A DNA stretch of 64,000 bases from Actinomycetes bacterium (GCA_021808665.1 JAKBBA010000019.1:1-64000); one strand, 5' to 3'. Shown: positions 34,220 through 44,300, numbered from the stretch's first letter. Notes: a model not told the origin generated them from the letters alone. Made by a program: numbers and translations.

Positions 34220-35794
34220 GTGACGACGAGCGGAACTAGGCTGAACCCAACGCTCCTGAAAACCCTGGTTAAAGAGCGACGACTGACCGTCGAGGAAACG
34301 GTGAATGTCCTTCAACGCAGAGCAGATCGGATGGGAGAGAACGGCTTCTCCCTGACCGAACGCCAGCTACGTAGATGGCTCAAGGGGGACGTATCTTCGA
34401 CTGACGGCGTCCGTGCGGCGAATGTCCGGGTAACCGAAGCAGAGTTCCACTGGCCCATTGGGGTGCTGCTATCCGTCGACCAGCGGAAAATGGCACGCCC
34501 GGTATCGCAACCGGCCGAACATGACGGTCGGCCACTTCGCACCGAGCAGTTCGTGGCGTGGATCGCCGAGCACTCGGCGCTCAGCTACGCGGCCGTGTAC
34601 ACCGCCGTAGCCGATGGCGCCGCCAAGGTCGCGGCGACGTCGCTCGTCACCCGAGCCGCCACGAATCACGCCCACTCGCGAGTCAGTCGCGCCCAAGTGG
34701 CGAGCGCACTGAGAGCGTATTACGGAGATGATGCTGACTTCTACACCGCCCGGGTCGGGCGGAGCGAGATAGAGCTCAGCATCCTTGCCGGACCCGGTTG
34801 GCTGGGTCTATCGATACCGCTCGGTGGTGCCGCCGAGAAATGCCGTCTTACAACCAGAGACGACCGCCAGACACCCCACCTCAGCGACCCGCAAACGCAG
34901 TCCGCCATAGATCGGCTGGCGGCGGTGGAAGCTGGTGACACTATGATGGTCAATAACCCGCTCTACCGGCTTATCGCAATCAACATCGAATCCGGGCGGC
35001 TGCAAGCCGAGTTCGGCTGCACGAGCTTCGCCTCGTACGCTTTAACCACCGACCTGCTCGAAACCGAGCTCCTAGTGCAGATAGCCGACGGGCTCCGTCA
35101 CCCGAGCCGGATGAGCCTGCCGCTCCGCGACGCCTGGCTGTCAACCGCTAGGGCGGCCCTCGCAGTCGATCGGCGTGTCTGCGTGGGCGGACCCGTATGC
35201 CTGGTCGCGATCGCCGACGGCGACCAGTACCACCTCCTCGTCCAAGAACGATCCTCCCAGGTACTAAACGTGGCCGGCGCCCTCGCCGTCATCCCAAAAG
35301 CGTTCCACCAGCCCACAGTCGACCCCCACGGCGAAACGCACGTATCCACCACCGTGGAGAGAGAACTCGAAGAGGAACTGCTCGGCCGCCCCGACCTGGA
35401 ACAGCTTTCAATCGCCTCGTCGAAGCTCGCCGCGCCGTTGCACCCGCTCAACGCGTCCGCTCCAATGGCGTGGCTGCACGCCAATCCCGACGCCTGGCGG
35501 ATGGAGTGCACAGGATTCGGGGTCAACATGGTCAGCGGCAACTATGAGTTCGCGTGTCTAGTGGTGATCCACGACCCGGCCTGGTGGTCCCTCCACGGGA
35601 ACGTCCTGGAAGCCAATTGGGAAGCCATGCGGCTGCACCGCTACTCCTCAACGGACTATGACGGCGTCGTCGCCCTGATCGCTGACCCGCGCTGGAGCAA
35701 CGAAGGGCTCTTCGCCCTCCTCGAAGGGCTACGCCGACTCGCCGTGATCGACCCTGCCCACGTCCGGGTGCCGGTAACACAGGTGGCGGCGTGA
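34220..35794 (+). CDS. HTH-NUDIX-like fusion protein
   Basis: 524 residues. The N-terminal 60 residues look like a helix-turn-helix (LTVEETVNVLQRR ... LTERQLRRWLKGD). The C-terminal part carries a NUDIX-like box around HVSTTVERELEEELLGRP, preceded by VAIADGDQYHLLVQERSS, so a nucleotide- or nucleotide-sugar-sensing domain is probable, although the full G-x5-E-x7-REUxEExGU signature is not complete. The GTG at 34220 has TACGAT 6 bases upstream, suggesting a leaderless start. It is divergent from the transfer operon and coupled to a cupin-like gene; a control or defence role is inferred. Confidence 0.6.
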   Translation: MTTSGTRLNPTLLKTLVKERRLTVEETVNVLQRRADRMGENGFSLTERQLRRWLKGDVSSTDGVRAANVRVTEAEFHWPIGVLLSVDQRKMARPVSQPAEHDGRPLRTEQFVAWIAEHSALSYAAVYTAVADGAAKVAATSLVTRAATNHAHSRVSRAQVASALRAYYGDDADFYTARVGRSEIELSILAGPGWLGLSIPLGGAAEKCRLTTRDDRQTPHLSDPQTQSAIDRLAAVEAGDTMMVNNPLYRLIAINIESGRLQAEFGCTSFASYALTTDLLETELLVQIADGLRHPSRMSLPLRDAWLSTARAALAVDRRVCVGGPVCLVAIADGDQYHLLVQERSSQVLNVAGALAVIPKAFHQPTVDPHGETHVSTTVERELEEELLGRPDLEQLSIASSKLAAPLHPLNASAPMAWLHANPDAWRMECTGFGVNMVSGNYEFACLVVIHDPAWWSLHGNVLEANWEAMRLHRYSSTDYDGVVALIADPRWSNEGLFALLEGLRRLAVIDPAHVRVPVTQVAA

Positions 35795-36150
35795 CGGCCG
35801 CCGGCGCGTGGCGCGTCGGTAACGCCGCCGTCGACTCTGAGGACCACCGCGGCTGGCTGGTAGGGCACTTCCTCGGCGAGGGCGACCTCCGCCGCACCGA
35901 AGACGTGGAAATCAAGTGGGGTGTCCACCCTCGCGGCGAGCAACGCGCCGGGTGGCAGGGCGACGAGTACCGAACGACCGTGCTGCTGCTCGTCAAAGGA
36001 AAGTTTCGCATCACCCTGTCGGTTGATAGCCGCATCCTCGAGCATGAGGGCGATTACGCGATGTGGGGACCGGGCATCGGGCACTCATGGGAGGCGGAGG
36101 AGGACTCCGTCGTCATCACCATCAGGTGGCCATCCACGTCAGGCGAATGA
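35791..36150 (+). CDS. cupin-like small protein
   Basis: 119 residues. Beta-rich pattern ending in EHEGDYAMWGPGIGHSWEAEEDSVVITIRW, close to the second cupin motif (G-D-x-x-x-x-P-x-x-x-H). The first part, WGVHPRGEQRAGW, could supply the first motif. The start overlaps the upstream stop (GTGA), so the two are made together. Function unknown. Confidence 0.6.
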   Translation: MTAAGAWRVGNAAVDSEDHRGWLVGHFLGEGDLRRTEDVEIKWGVHPRGEQRAGWQGDEYRTTVLLLVKGKFRITLSVDSRILEHEGDYAMWGPGIGHSWEAEEDSVVITIRWPSTSGE

Positions 36151-36871
36151 AACTGGGCGCGTGCGGAATCGAAACGGCCCTGACGACCACTCCTCGAGAT
36201 TCCGCAGCGTCGGATGGGTCCGGAAGGTGGGGAAACTTTCATCGTCCGGCTTCTTGGTCATAGGCTTCTAAATCCGCCGCCTACTGCGTGTCCATCAAAA
36301 CTTCCCTAGTTCCCCACTGATCGGACGAAAGTCCTGGTAGAACGGAAAAAGAACGAGGGGGAAGTCTCTGGGAAGCCACTCTGACTTCCCCGCCTTCCCC
36401 GCCTTCCCCGCCTTCCCCGGCCTTCCCGTACATCCTGAGCTCAACACTGGCTTCCTCCCGAACGAGGCACCGTGGCACGCTACACCCCTATCGAAACTTG
36501 CCCAGCGACTTCCCCGTCGTTGCAACAGGTCGTCGGCCATGATCAACATGTCCACAGGGTGGTCCCAGTGGGGCCCCGCTGGCGGCCGAACTCGCCACTG
36601 ACAGCGGCTAGCTGGAATCCCAAGCGCCTCCACATTAAGAAACCCTGGACCTGCGGCTAACTGCACCTTGGACTGAACTGACTAGGCACGGTACGTCGTC
36701 GCCGAGGCGGAAGGCGTCGGGGAATGTATGGGACCGTTGCTCGATGGGAGGGCGTCTATTGCCATCTTCTCAACTGAATGGGCGCCGAGATGAAATCTTG
36801 CCGACCCGACCGAGTGCGGATCGGCTACTGCGAACAGGCGGTCGCCCGGCGACGCGTTAGCTTTGAGGGGG
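36151..36871. other. non-coding stretch holding a GC-rich tandem repeat
   Basis: About 720 bases without a convincing gene. From 36385 to 36428 a 9-base unit (CTTCCCCGC) repeats four to five times. The frames crossing it are low-complexity. The remainder holds no motif I recognise. Confidence 0.55.
36385..36428. repeat. tandem repeat of CTTCCCCGC
   Basis: Nearly perfect 9-base units follow one another between 36385 and 36428, with the last copy slightly altered. Each unit has a strong purine/pyrimidine strand bias. It lies in a gene-free stretch between the cupin-like and YbaK-like genes. Confidence 0.8.
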
Positions 36872-37360
36872 ATGACCGCCGAGGAAGGTCTGCACCGAAG
36901 CGCTGCGGCTGTGGCGGCGATCCTCGCCGCAGCGGCTCCTGACACCCGGGTGCGCCAGCTGGAGGCGTCGACGCGGACCGCGGCGGAGGCGTCAGCCGCT
37001 TTGGGCTGCGAGCCCGGTGCCATCGCAAACAGCCTCGTCTTCGTCGCCGACGACGGCCCGGTGCTCATCTTGACCAGCGGAGCGCACAGGGTGGACCTGA
37101 AACTGGTCGAGGCGGTCACCGACCTCGCAATGCTGCGTCGAGCTACCCCCGACGAGGTCAGGGCGGCGACCGGCCAGTCGATCGGCGGAGTCGCACCCAT
37201 CGGCCACCCTGTACCACTACGAACCCTGGTCGACCGAGACCTCGCTCGCCACGCGACCGTGTGGGCAGCTGCCGGAACGCCGCACGCCGTGTTCCCAACC
37301 ACCTTCGATCAGCTGATCGAGCTAACCGACGGCTCCCCTACCCAGGTCGCTGTCGACTAG
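36872..37360 (+). CDS. YbaK/EbsC-family aminoacyl-tRNA deacylase
   Basis: 162 residues. YbaK/ProX domain: RTAAEASAALGCEPGAIANSLVF, LILTSGAHRVDLKLV, RATPDEVRAATGQSIGGVAPIGHP (the family GGVSPIG loop) and the late HAVFPTTFDQLIELT. Members clear mis-charged Cys- or Ala-tRNA(Pro). The ATG at 36872 is preferred to a TTG three codons earlier. It stands alone and may be chromosome-derived cargo in the ICE. Confidence 0.9.
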   Translation: MTAEEGLHRSAAAVAAILAAAAPDTRVRQLEASTRTAAEASAALGCEPGAIANSLVFVADDGPVLILTSGAHRVDLKLVEAVTDLAMLRRATPDEVRAATGQSIGGVAPIGHPVPLRTLVDRDLARHATVWAAAGTPHAVFPTTFDQLIELTDGSPTQVAVD

Positions 37361-37930
37361 CACCCAACCGCCTGAGATCTGCCTGTGAGGGATTCTTAGA
37401 CTTAGACGGGTGTTCGTCTCGGGGGCGCCCCTTGTCGGCGCCGTAAAGCGATGCCGGCTGCGGGACAGCCTCCTTGCGACCCAGGAGAACCACTATGCCG
37501 GTGGGGGTCCCAGCCGACGGATAATCGTTCGGGGGCCCGCTCCTCATTCGGCTCATCTCTCACCTTCGCAGTCTCGAGGTTCCAGGCATGAGCGGTCCGA
37601 GAGGCAACGCCACACCACGTCGAGCTCGTCATGCCCTCGAGGCGAGTGGTGTCCGATTCGGAAGCCTCCTACCGCGCCGACGTGCTCCTGCTCGGTTTCG
37701 CTGTCCCGCCGAAACGCTTGTCCCCTCGCCGTGCGGCGGTGGCAGCGGTTTGTTCGCGGGGAGTACAGGTGCATCTCGGGAGTCGAGGACGTTTTACCTC
37801 TGCCAGGAAGGCCCGTCCGGCCGACGACCTCAACGGTTTCGGCGACCTGGCGAAGACACCGGACGAGATCCGCCCCAACTCGGGATGGGATCAGGACCTG
37901 CCCCGCAGACAGTGCCGTGCAACACCCGGT
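37361..37930. other. intergenic, no gene recognised
   Basis: 570 bases between the deacylase gene and the convergent end of the ATPase gene. Several overlapping frames are open on both strands, but all are Arg/Ser/Pro-rich and none resembles a family. No clear terminator seen. Confidence 0.45.
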
Positions 37931-39562
37931 TTATGGCGGTGGGGCGATCAGTTCCCAGGTGCGACCTTTGTGGCCGTTGTCGGCGCAGGCGACGGTCCAG
38001 CCGGCTTGACGCAGAGCGCCCTCGTGGCGTTTGAGGCGGCTGCTAACCGCTTTGGGGGATGGCCATTGGCCACGCCAGGTGCGGGCCATGTCCCCGTTCG
38101 GGTCTAGGACTCCGAGTAGTTCGGTTGCGGTCCCGGCAAAGCGGTCCCGGACAGTGGTTTGCACGGCGGTGAAGAACGGGTCGTCGGCGACGGTGTCGGC
38201 AAGCAGCAAACCTTGGCGGTGCCGGAGCCGTGCGAGGGTGTCGGTGCCTCGGATGGTGTCGGCTTGGGCGGCCATGCGGCCGAGCACGGCGAGGCGGGGC
38301 AGTTCGACGCGTGGGTCGGGGGCGGCCATGGTCGCGGCGAGCAGGTCGAGTAGCGCCCCGAAGATGCGGGGCTGGGCGGCGCCAAACGAGGCGAGGAGGG
38401 TGTCTTCGCCCATCCGGCCGTCTTCTCCCGTGTCGACTTCGACGGGGATCATCCGGGTGATCAGATCGGGCCGGAGGACGGGGACCTCGACGGCGGTGGC
38501 GAGGACTGGCCGGCCGACGTCGAGGGTGACCGTTGCGGTGTCGGTGTGCAGCCGCCGGTAGGTTTCGGTGCGGCCGGTGACCATGGTGCAGAGCGTGTCG
38601 GACTGCTCGGCGGTGATGACGGACAGGTTGTCGAGCCACACCGTCCAGCCGGCGGCCGACGCGACGAACATGTTCCGATTGGCTCGGTCCTCGTCGGCGA
38701 GGGAGCGGGGTTCGGGCATGTCCCCGCAGGCTCGGGTGAGGCATCGGGCGGCGGTGGTCTTGCCGCCTCCAGCGGGTCCGGTGATGTAGAGCAGCCCGGC
38801 AGCGCGCTCGGTTTCGGGTTGTGTCTGGGCGAGCATCCAGGCGACCACGAGAGGCCGGTCGGCAGGCGCGACGCGCACGTATTCCCACAGGTCGTCGAGG
38901 TCACCGCCGGCCTCGGGTAGGGGCAGCTGTCGGATCAGGTCGCTGCGACGAAACCAGCATCCCGGGTGGGTCTCGATGCTCCATCCGTCCTGGTCGATCC
39001 GGACGCATGCCCCATCGGTGCGGCCCGGGTCCCACCACAGGGCGCCGTCGGTGCCGCGACCCCATCTCAGTTGCGGGGGCACATTGAGTGGGTTTGCAGC
39101 GCCGGCGAAACGGGTGAGGGCTGTGGTGAGGGTGGTTGCTGACGGGATGGGTTCGTCGGGGCATCGCTCGGCGAAGCGGGCTGTTGCACGCTGGCGCAGC
39201 TCCGGGGTTTCCAATGGGCGGAGGATGCCGCCGGGGGGAGGGTCGTGGCTGCGGCGCGGCATGGCCCACACGTCGTCGCCGTTGCGTAGCGGCCACCACC
39301 ACGCGGAGAGCATCGCTGCGAGGCGGTGGGTGACATGACCGGGCACGGCGCCATCGCGTCCCGTCCGCTGAAGGACACGCCACGCCCGGCGCATCTCCAT
39401 CTCCGGGTCGTAGCCGGCCGGCTCGGCTACCACGGGATGATCAGGGCCGACAAGGTGAAGCGGTGGGGACAGCTGCTCAGCCGGGTCGGCTACCGGCTCG
39501 TCCTCCACCCATTCGTTTTCGAGTGGGACGCCGTCGTCGATGTAAAAGTATGACTCGTTCAT
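37931..39562 (-). CDS. replication-type P-loop ATPase (SF3/D5-like helicase domain)
   Basis: 543 residues. N-terminal region with HRLAAMLSAWWWPLRNGDDVWAM, mid region resembling the linker of primase-helicases, then an ATPase domain with Walker A GPAGGGKTT (about 266-274), WTVWLDNLSVI as the B-type strand and RPVLATAVEVPVLRPDLITRMI as sensor. The tail SPKAVSSRLKRHEGALRQAGW has a winged-helix feel and may bind DNA. Similar ATPases are common on actinobacterial plasmids and ICEs, probably for autonomous replication. Divergent repeats (CTAGGG) lie just upstream. Confidence 0.75.
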   Translation of the reverse strand: MNESYFYIDDGVPLENEWVEDEPVADPAEQLSPPLHLVGPDHPVVAEPAGYDPEMEMRRAWRVLQRTGRDGAVPGHVTHRLAAMLSAWWWPLRNGDDVWAMPRRSHDPPPGGILRPLETPELRQRATARFAERCPDEPIPSATTLTTALTRFAGAANPLNVPPQLRWGRGTDGALWWDPGRTDGACVRIDQDGWSIETHPGCWFRRSDLIRQLPLPEAGGDLDDLWEYVRVAPADRPLVVAWMLAQTQPETERAAGLLYITGPAGGGKTTAARCLTRACGDMPEPRSLADEDRANRNMFVASAAGWTVWLDNLSVITAEQSDTLCTMVTGRTETYRRLHTDTATVTLDVGRPVLATAVEVPVLRPDLITRMIPVEVDTGEDGRMGEDTLLASFGAAQPRIFGALLDLLAATMAAPDPRVELPRLAVLGRMAAQADTIRGTDTLARLRHRQGLLLADTVADDPFFTAVQTTVRDRFAGTATELLGVLDPNGDMARTWRGQWPSPKAVSSRLKRHEGALRQAGWTVACADNGHKGRTWELIAPPP

Positions 39563-40151
39563 TGCGGGAAGTACCTCGATGTGCTGAAGGTCACCAGATG
39601 CCGACTGGGTCTATTCGTGGGAAGTGGACTAGGGAATGGGTGAAGATCGTTGGGCAAGGGCTAGGGCTAGGTCCAGGTCTAGGGACAACCGTCACGGTCG
39701 TTTGGTTACTCGCGCGAGCCGGGCGACCATTAGCGACCCCCGCTGCCAGCGAGGTGACCGAGACCTCGGCGCAGCTTGTGTCGCACAGTCTGGTCGCCGC
39801 GTAAACAACGCATCCACTCGGCACTCGGAGCAGGTGCGACAAGGCGTTGGAGGTCGGGCGTGACTAGTTGACAACATGGGCATCCGTCTCATGGCGGGGT
39901 GCTCCTTCCTTGCGGTACCTCCAGTAGCGGGCGCTTCGGCTGTTTCAACGATCAATCGACTAGTGCCGAACGCCATGTCTTGTTTCCGAAGGGTGTAATC
40001 AGCACAGCCAAATCACTCCAGTCAACAGCTGCGATTTGCTCAGTCGGCTCGCAGCCGCCAAGCGGAAGTATTGCGGTGATCACTTTGCTCAGCGACTATT
40101 GCCAACCCGACGGAATGTCTTGGCGTTAATGACACTCGCTTCCGGCCTCGC
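39563..40151. other. gene-free region with CTAGGG repeats, possible replication or control region
   Basis: 590 bases upstream of the ATPase gene. CTAGGG/T occurs four times within 56 bases (39629-39634, 39661-39666, 39667-39672, 39679-39684), followed by the short inverted repeat ACCG-TCA-CGGT (39690-39700). The rest has no gene I can support. Repeats upstream of a replication ATPase are suggestive of an origin, but this is only inference. Confidence 0.4.
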
Positions 40152-40451
40152 CTACGGACGCCTGCGGCCGCGGCCAACCTGAGACGCTTGGGCGACTTTT
40201 GCAATACGGCGTACCTCTGCGACCTCGACACCAAGAACTTGGGCGGTCAGCTCGACGCCGATACCGGTAGCCATGTCGGCAACAGCGGCACCGACTCCTT
40301 CCTGCGCGGCGGTGACCGCCAGGTCGGCCTCGGCCAGCACCTCGGCTCGCCGGGCTCTCGCCTGATCCAGCCGGGCTGCGGCGCGCATGTGAGCGGTGTC
40401 GAGAGACGCCAGGGTTTGCTGAGTGCGGCGGACTTCGTCTCGGACGGGCAC
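40152..40451 (-). CDS. small coiled-coil protein, likely relaxosome accessory
   Basis: 99 residues. Long helical heptad-rich region (LASLDTAHMRAAARLDQARA to QEGVGAAVADMA) followed by a short helix-turn-helix-like end LTAQVLGVEVAEVRRIAKV and a basic tail. The GTG at 40451 lies behind GAGGAGGTCACC, the extended ribosome-binding site also used at 5557 and 9858. A 7-bp hairpin GGGGGCC/GGCCCCC (40466-40488) is in its leader. It sits next to a similar coiled-coil gene and the relaxase. Confidence 0.65.
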   Translation of the reverse strand: MPVRDEVRRTQQTLASLDTAHMRAAARLDQARARRAEVLAEADLAVTAAQEGVGAAVADMATGIGVELTAQVLGVEVAEVRRIAKVAQASQVGRGRRRP

Positions 40452-40565
40452 GGTGACCTCCTCTCGGGGGCCACGACGTGCGGCCCCCACACGTTCACCG
40501 CCGGGGGGTCCAACCTATGTCCATAGCTCGGCACCTCCCTACCCGTGGGAGCCTGTGCCGCAGGA

Positions 40566-41012
40566 TCAGTTGATCACGGTCCGGGCAGGAAACCTGGCGA
40601 GGCGGCGAAGATCCGCCCGGCTTCGGCCCACCAGACTGGGGCCAGCCGTCCCGTAGCCAAGAATGACCTTGCTCGCTTCGGCCAGGACGATCCGAGCACC
40701 CAAGACGGTACCGTCAGCCGCCGCCACGGCAAGGTCCCGCTCGGCTAATGCCACCTGAACCGCCGCCCTCGCCCGGATAGCGGACGCCTTCTGTTGCGCC
40801 TCGGCGACAGAGCGCACCGACCGGCGCCGCCAGACAGCCTCGAAACGGGGAGCGCTCAGCCCACCGGTTGCCGCCAGCAGCTCGCGCTCCAATCGTGCCG
40901 CCAACCTGTCTCGGACCACGACAGCATCCTCCCAGTACCGGTAGGCGTCCTGCCAGCGAGCAGCCCCGTCGACCAGCCGCTCAATCACCGACGACAGCTC
41001 AGCCCGAATCAC
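40566..41012 (-). CDS. coiled-coil protein, divergent from the relaxase gene
   Basis: 148 residues, almost wholly helical, with heptads in ERLVDGAARWQDAYRYW and RSVAEAQQKASAIRARAAVQ. Its C-terminal half (AQQKASAIRARAAVQVALAE ... ADLRRLARFP) resembles the smaller neighbour at 40152-40451 in design, so the two may be diverged paralogues. It is transcribed away from the MobF gene across the oriT-candidate region. DNA or relaxase binding is inferred from position. Confidence 0.65.
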   Translation of the reverse strand: MIRAELSSVIERLVDGAARWQDAYRYWEDAVVVRDRLAARLERELLAATGGLSAPRFEAVWRRRSVRSVAEAQQKASAIRARAAVQVALAERDLAVAAADGTVLGARIVLAEASKVILGYGTAGPSLVGRSRADLRRLARFPARTVIN

Positions 41013-41149
41013 AACCCCGCAGTCCTACCACCTGCCAGCGACACCCAGCGGCCGTCACCGAGAACCGACCACACCCGCCACTCGCGCCCTCAGACCCCTA
41101 CCTGCCCGTCACCCTCCAAATCAAAATCCCGGCCTTACACAGTCGGCAT

Positions 41150-41330
41150 TCGAGGACGGGCGGTCCCGTCAGCGTGTCAGCCCAGAGGTGACACGAACCC
41201 GTTCTCCACGGCAGGAGCAAGGCGCAGCCGGACTCGTCTGCCGCTCAGCAGTGCCCGAACCAGCAATAGCGTGGACCGCCCGACGGCTCCGGTAGGAGCG
41301 TGGCGGCCGCCCGCTCCGAGACAGGAGCCG
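41150..41330. promoter_or_regulatory. oriT: candidate oriT: cluster of four inverted repeats upstream of the relaxase
   Basis: Perfect repeats: GACGGG-4-CCCGTC (41155-41170), GTGTCA-9-TGACAC (41174-41194), GCTCC-4-GGAGC (41286-41299) and GCTCC-6-GGAGC (41313-41328). They lie in the 320-base gap between a coiled-coil gene and the divergent MobF gene, the common place for oriT. The last hairpin contains the AGGAG of the relaxase gene. Confidence 0.5.
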
Positions 41331-41333
41331 GTG

Positions 41334-44300
41334 GTGATTTCGATACGGCGTATCAGCATGGGCGGCGGCTACCGCTACCTGATGGAGTCCGTCGCCGCCG
41401 GTGACGGGGCGACTGAGCGGTCCAACGGTCTCGCCCGCTACTACGCCACCTCGGGTACCCCGCCGGGGACGTTCCTCGGCGCGGGGCTGGTCGACCTGGA
41501 CGGCGGCAATGGCGTCGAGGCCGGCTCAGAGGTGGCCGAGAAGCACTTGGAGGCGATGCTGGCTGGCTGCGCTGATCCGGTCAGCGGCGAGGCGGTCGGC
41601 GGCAAGCCGAAGGCTCCTCGTGGCGGCCTGCCGGTGGCCGGTTTCGATCTGACGTTCTCCCCGTCGAAGTCGGTGTCGGTGGCGTGGGCGCTCGCCGATG
41701 AGGGCACCAAGGCGGTTGTCTACGAGTGCCACCGCCGTGCCGTCGCTTTCGTGATCGGCTACGCCGAAGGACACGTGTTCCGGTCCCGTTCGGGCACCAA
41801 CGGCATCGTCGAGGAGGACATCTCCGGGGTGGTCGCCGCCGCGTTCACCCACTGGACGTCCAGGGCGGACGACCCCCAACTGCACGACCATGTAATCGTC
41901 TGGAACCGTGCCAGGTCGACCAGCGATGGCCGGTGGCGGACCCTCGACAGCAGGGGCTTGTTCAAGGCGACCACCACCCTCTCCGAACTGCACCACGGGG
42001 TCCTGTCGGACCTGTTGACCGGGGCGCTGGGCGTCGGCTGGGAGGCCCGCGGCCGGCGTCACTCGAGCCGCCCCCGCTACGAGATCACCGGTGTACCCGA
42101 GGTCCTGATGGCCGAGTTCTCCCAGCGCGCCGCCCAGATCGCCGCCTACCGCGATGACCTGAATGCTGCGTTCTTCGCCGCGCACGGCCGCCAGCCGAAC
42201 CCGGTAGAACAGATGCGCCTAGCCCAGCAGGCGACCCTCGCCACACGACCTAAAAAGACCCATGCCAGCCTCGCCGAGCTGACCGACGGGTGGCGTACAA
42301 GGGCAGCCTGGCATGTCGGAGCCGGGCAGGTGGCGTGGGTTGCGAGCCTGAAAGACCGCAACGACCTGCCGCTGCTCCGAGCTGACGACCTGGGCGATCC
42401 GATCCTCACCGACGCCGCCGAAGCCGTGCTCTCAAGCGTCGCCGAGCGGCACGCCACCTACGGCCGCCAGAACCTCCTAGCCGAAGCCCACCGCACGCTT
42501 CACGGGGTCCGCTTCGCCAGCCCCGACGATCGGCTCGCTGTCGCGGAGCGGGTCACCGACCTGGCCGTCGGCCGGTCCTTGGCGCTCAGCCAGCCGGCGA
42601 TACATCACACCCCGGCCCGCTACATACGGGCCGATGGGTCGTCCCGGCTGCACCCTGAGAGCCGGATCGCGTACACCACCCAAGCGATGATCGACGCCGA
42701 GGCGCGGCTGCTCGCCGCCGGAAGAACCGTGCACGCTCCGACGGTGACGGTGGCAACCGTCGTCACGGTCGCTGACGCCTGCTTGCCGGGCCAGGACCAT
42801 GGGCTGTCGGTCGACCAGGCTTTGGCGGTCGGGAAGATCGCCACCTCCGGCCGGGCCCTCGACGTGCTGGTCGGGCCGGCCGGGACCGGCAAGACCACCA
42901 CCATGTCCGGCCTGCGAACCGTATGGGAGACCGAGCACGGACCCGGCTCGGTGATCGGCCTCGCCCCCTCCGCCGCGGCAGCGGAGGTGCTCGGCGACGA
43001 ACTCGGGATCGACACCGAGAACACCGCCAAGTGGCTCACCGAATGGCGGCGCATCCCCGACCTGGCCGCGCGGCGCGACAACCTCGCTGGGCAACTCGCA
43101 CGCCGCAGCGACCTCTCTTCTGCTGGAGCCCGCAAGCTGGCCGACCAGGTGCAGCAACTCGATCGGGCGGTCAACGAGCGGCGGTTGCGTCCCGGTCAGC
43201 TGGTCATCGTCGACGAGGCCAGCTTGGCAGGCACGTTCGCCCTCGACGAACTGGTCGGTGCAGCTGGCGACGCCGGGGCAAAGGTGCTGTTGGTCGGTGA
43301 CTGGGCGCAGCTGTCCTCGGTCGAGGCTGGCGGGGCGTTCGGTCTGCTCGTCGCGGAGCGGGGTGACCTGGCGCCCGAGCTGGTCGACGTCCGCCGGTTC
43401 CGCAACAACTGGGAGAAGGCGGCGAGCGTCGAGCTGCGCCTCGGCCATCAGGCCGCCATCGACGGGTACGCGGACCATGGTCGGGTGGCCGGAGGAGAGC
43501 GCACCGACATGCTCGAATGTCTCTACCAGGCGTGGAAGGCCGACGTCGACGCCGGGCGCTCCAGTCTGATGATCGCTGCGGACACCGTGACCGTGGCCGA
43601 CCTGAACCGTCGCGCCAGGGCAGACCGGGTCGCCGCCGGAACCGTCGCCGACGCCGGGTTGGCGATCGCTGACGGGCAGCGTGTCGGGGTGGGAGACGAG
43701 GTCATCACCAGGGCCAACAACCGGCTGCTGGTCACCGGGAACAGGTGGGTGAAGAACGGGGACCGCTGGACCGTCACAGCCACCCATCAGGATGGGAGCA
43801 TGGCTCTACGGCGTGCGGGTGGGAGCGGGGAGGTGGTGCTCCCGGCTGACTACGCCGCCGCCCACGTCGAGCTCGCCTATGCCACCACTGCCCATCGGGC
43901 GCAGGGTCGCACCGTCGACACCGCGCATGCGATGGTCGCCCCGACGACCACCAGGGAGGTCCTTTACGTCGCCGCCACCCGAGGCCGCGAATCCAACCGG
44001 CTGTACGTGGACACTATCTACGAGGCCGACCCGCAAACCGCCCACGACGGGATGATCGCACCCCAGACCACCGGGGAGGTGCTCGCAGCGGTCCTCGCCA
44101 ACGAGGGAGCGGACCTCTCCGCGCACGAGACCCTGCGCCGGGCGCAGCACCGGGCGGAGGACTTCACCGTCCTTGCCGGCGAGTACCAGACCTTCGCCAG
44201 GGCCGCTCAGGCTGAGCGTTGGGACGCGCTCCTCGAACGTTCCGGCCTCGACACCGACCAGCTGGAACAGGTCCGGGCCACCGACTGCTACGGGCCTCTC

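Noticed and set aside
36682..37302. 206-residue minus-strand frame opposite the YbaK gene
   Set aside because: Ser/Arg/Ala-rich mirror of a well-supported YbaK domain on the plus strand.
37588..38107. possible plus-strand gene between the deacylase and ATPase genes
   Set aside because: Several overlapping frames are open at once, all low-complexity, and they run into the antisense of the ATPase gene; no start signal stands out.
40794..41333. 180-codon N-terminal extension of the relaxase frame
   Set aside because: Pro/Arg/Ser-rich without similarity, overlaps the divergent coiled-coil gene and the hairpin cluster; the usual relaxase N-terminus and a ribosome-binding site are at 41334.
42477..43787. 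436-residue minus-strand frame opposite the relaxase
   Set aside because: Antisense of conserved helicase motifs; composition typical of high-GC mirror frames.
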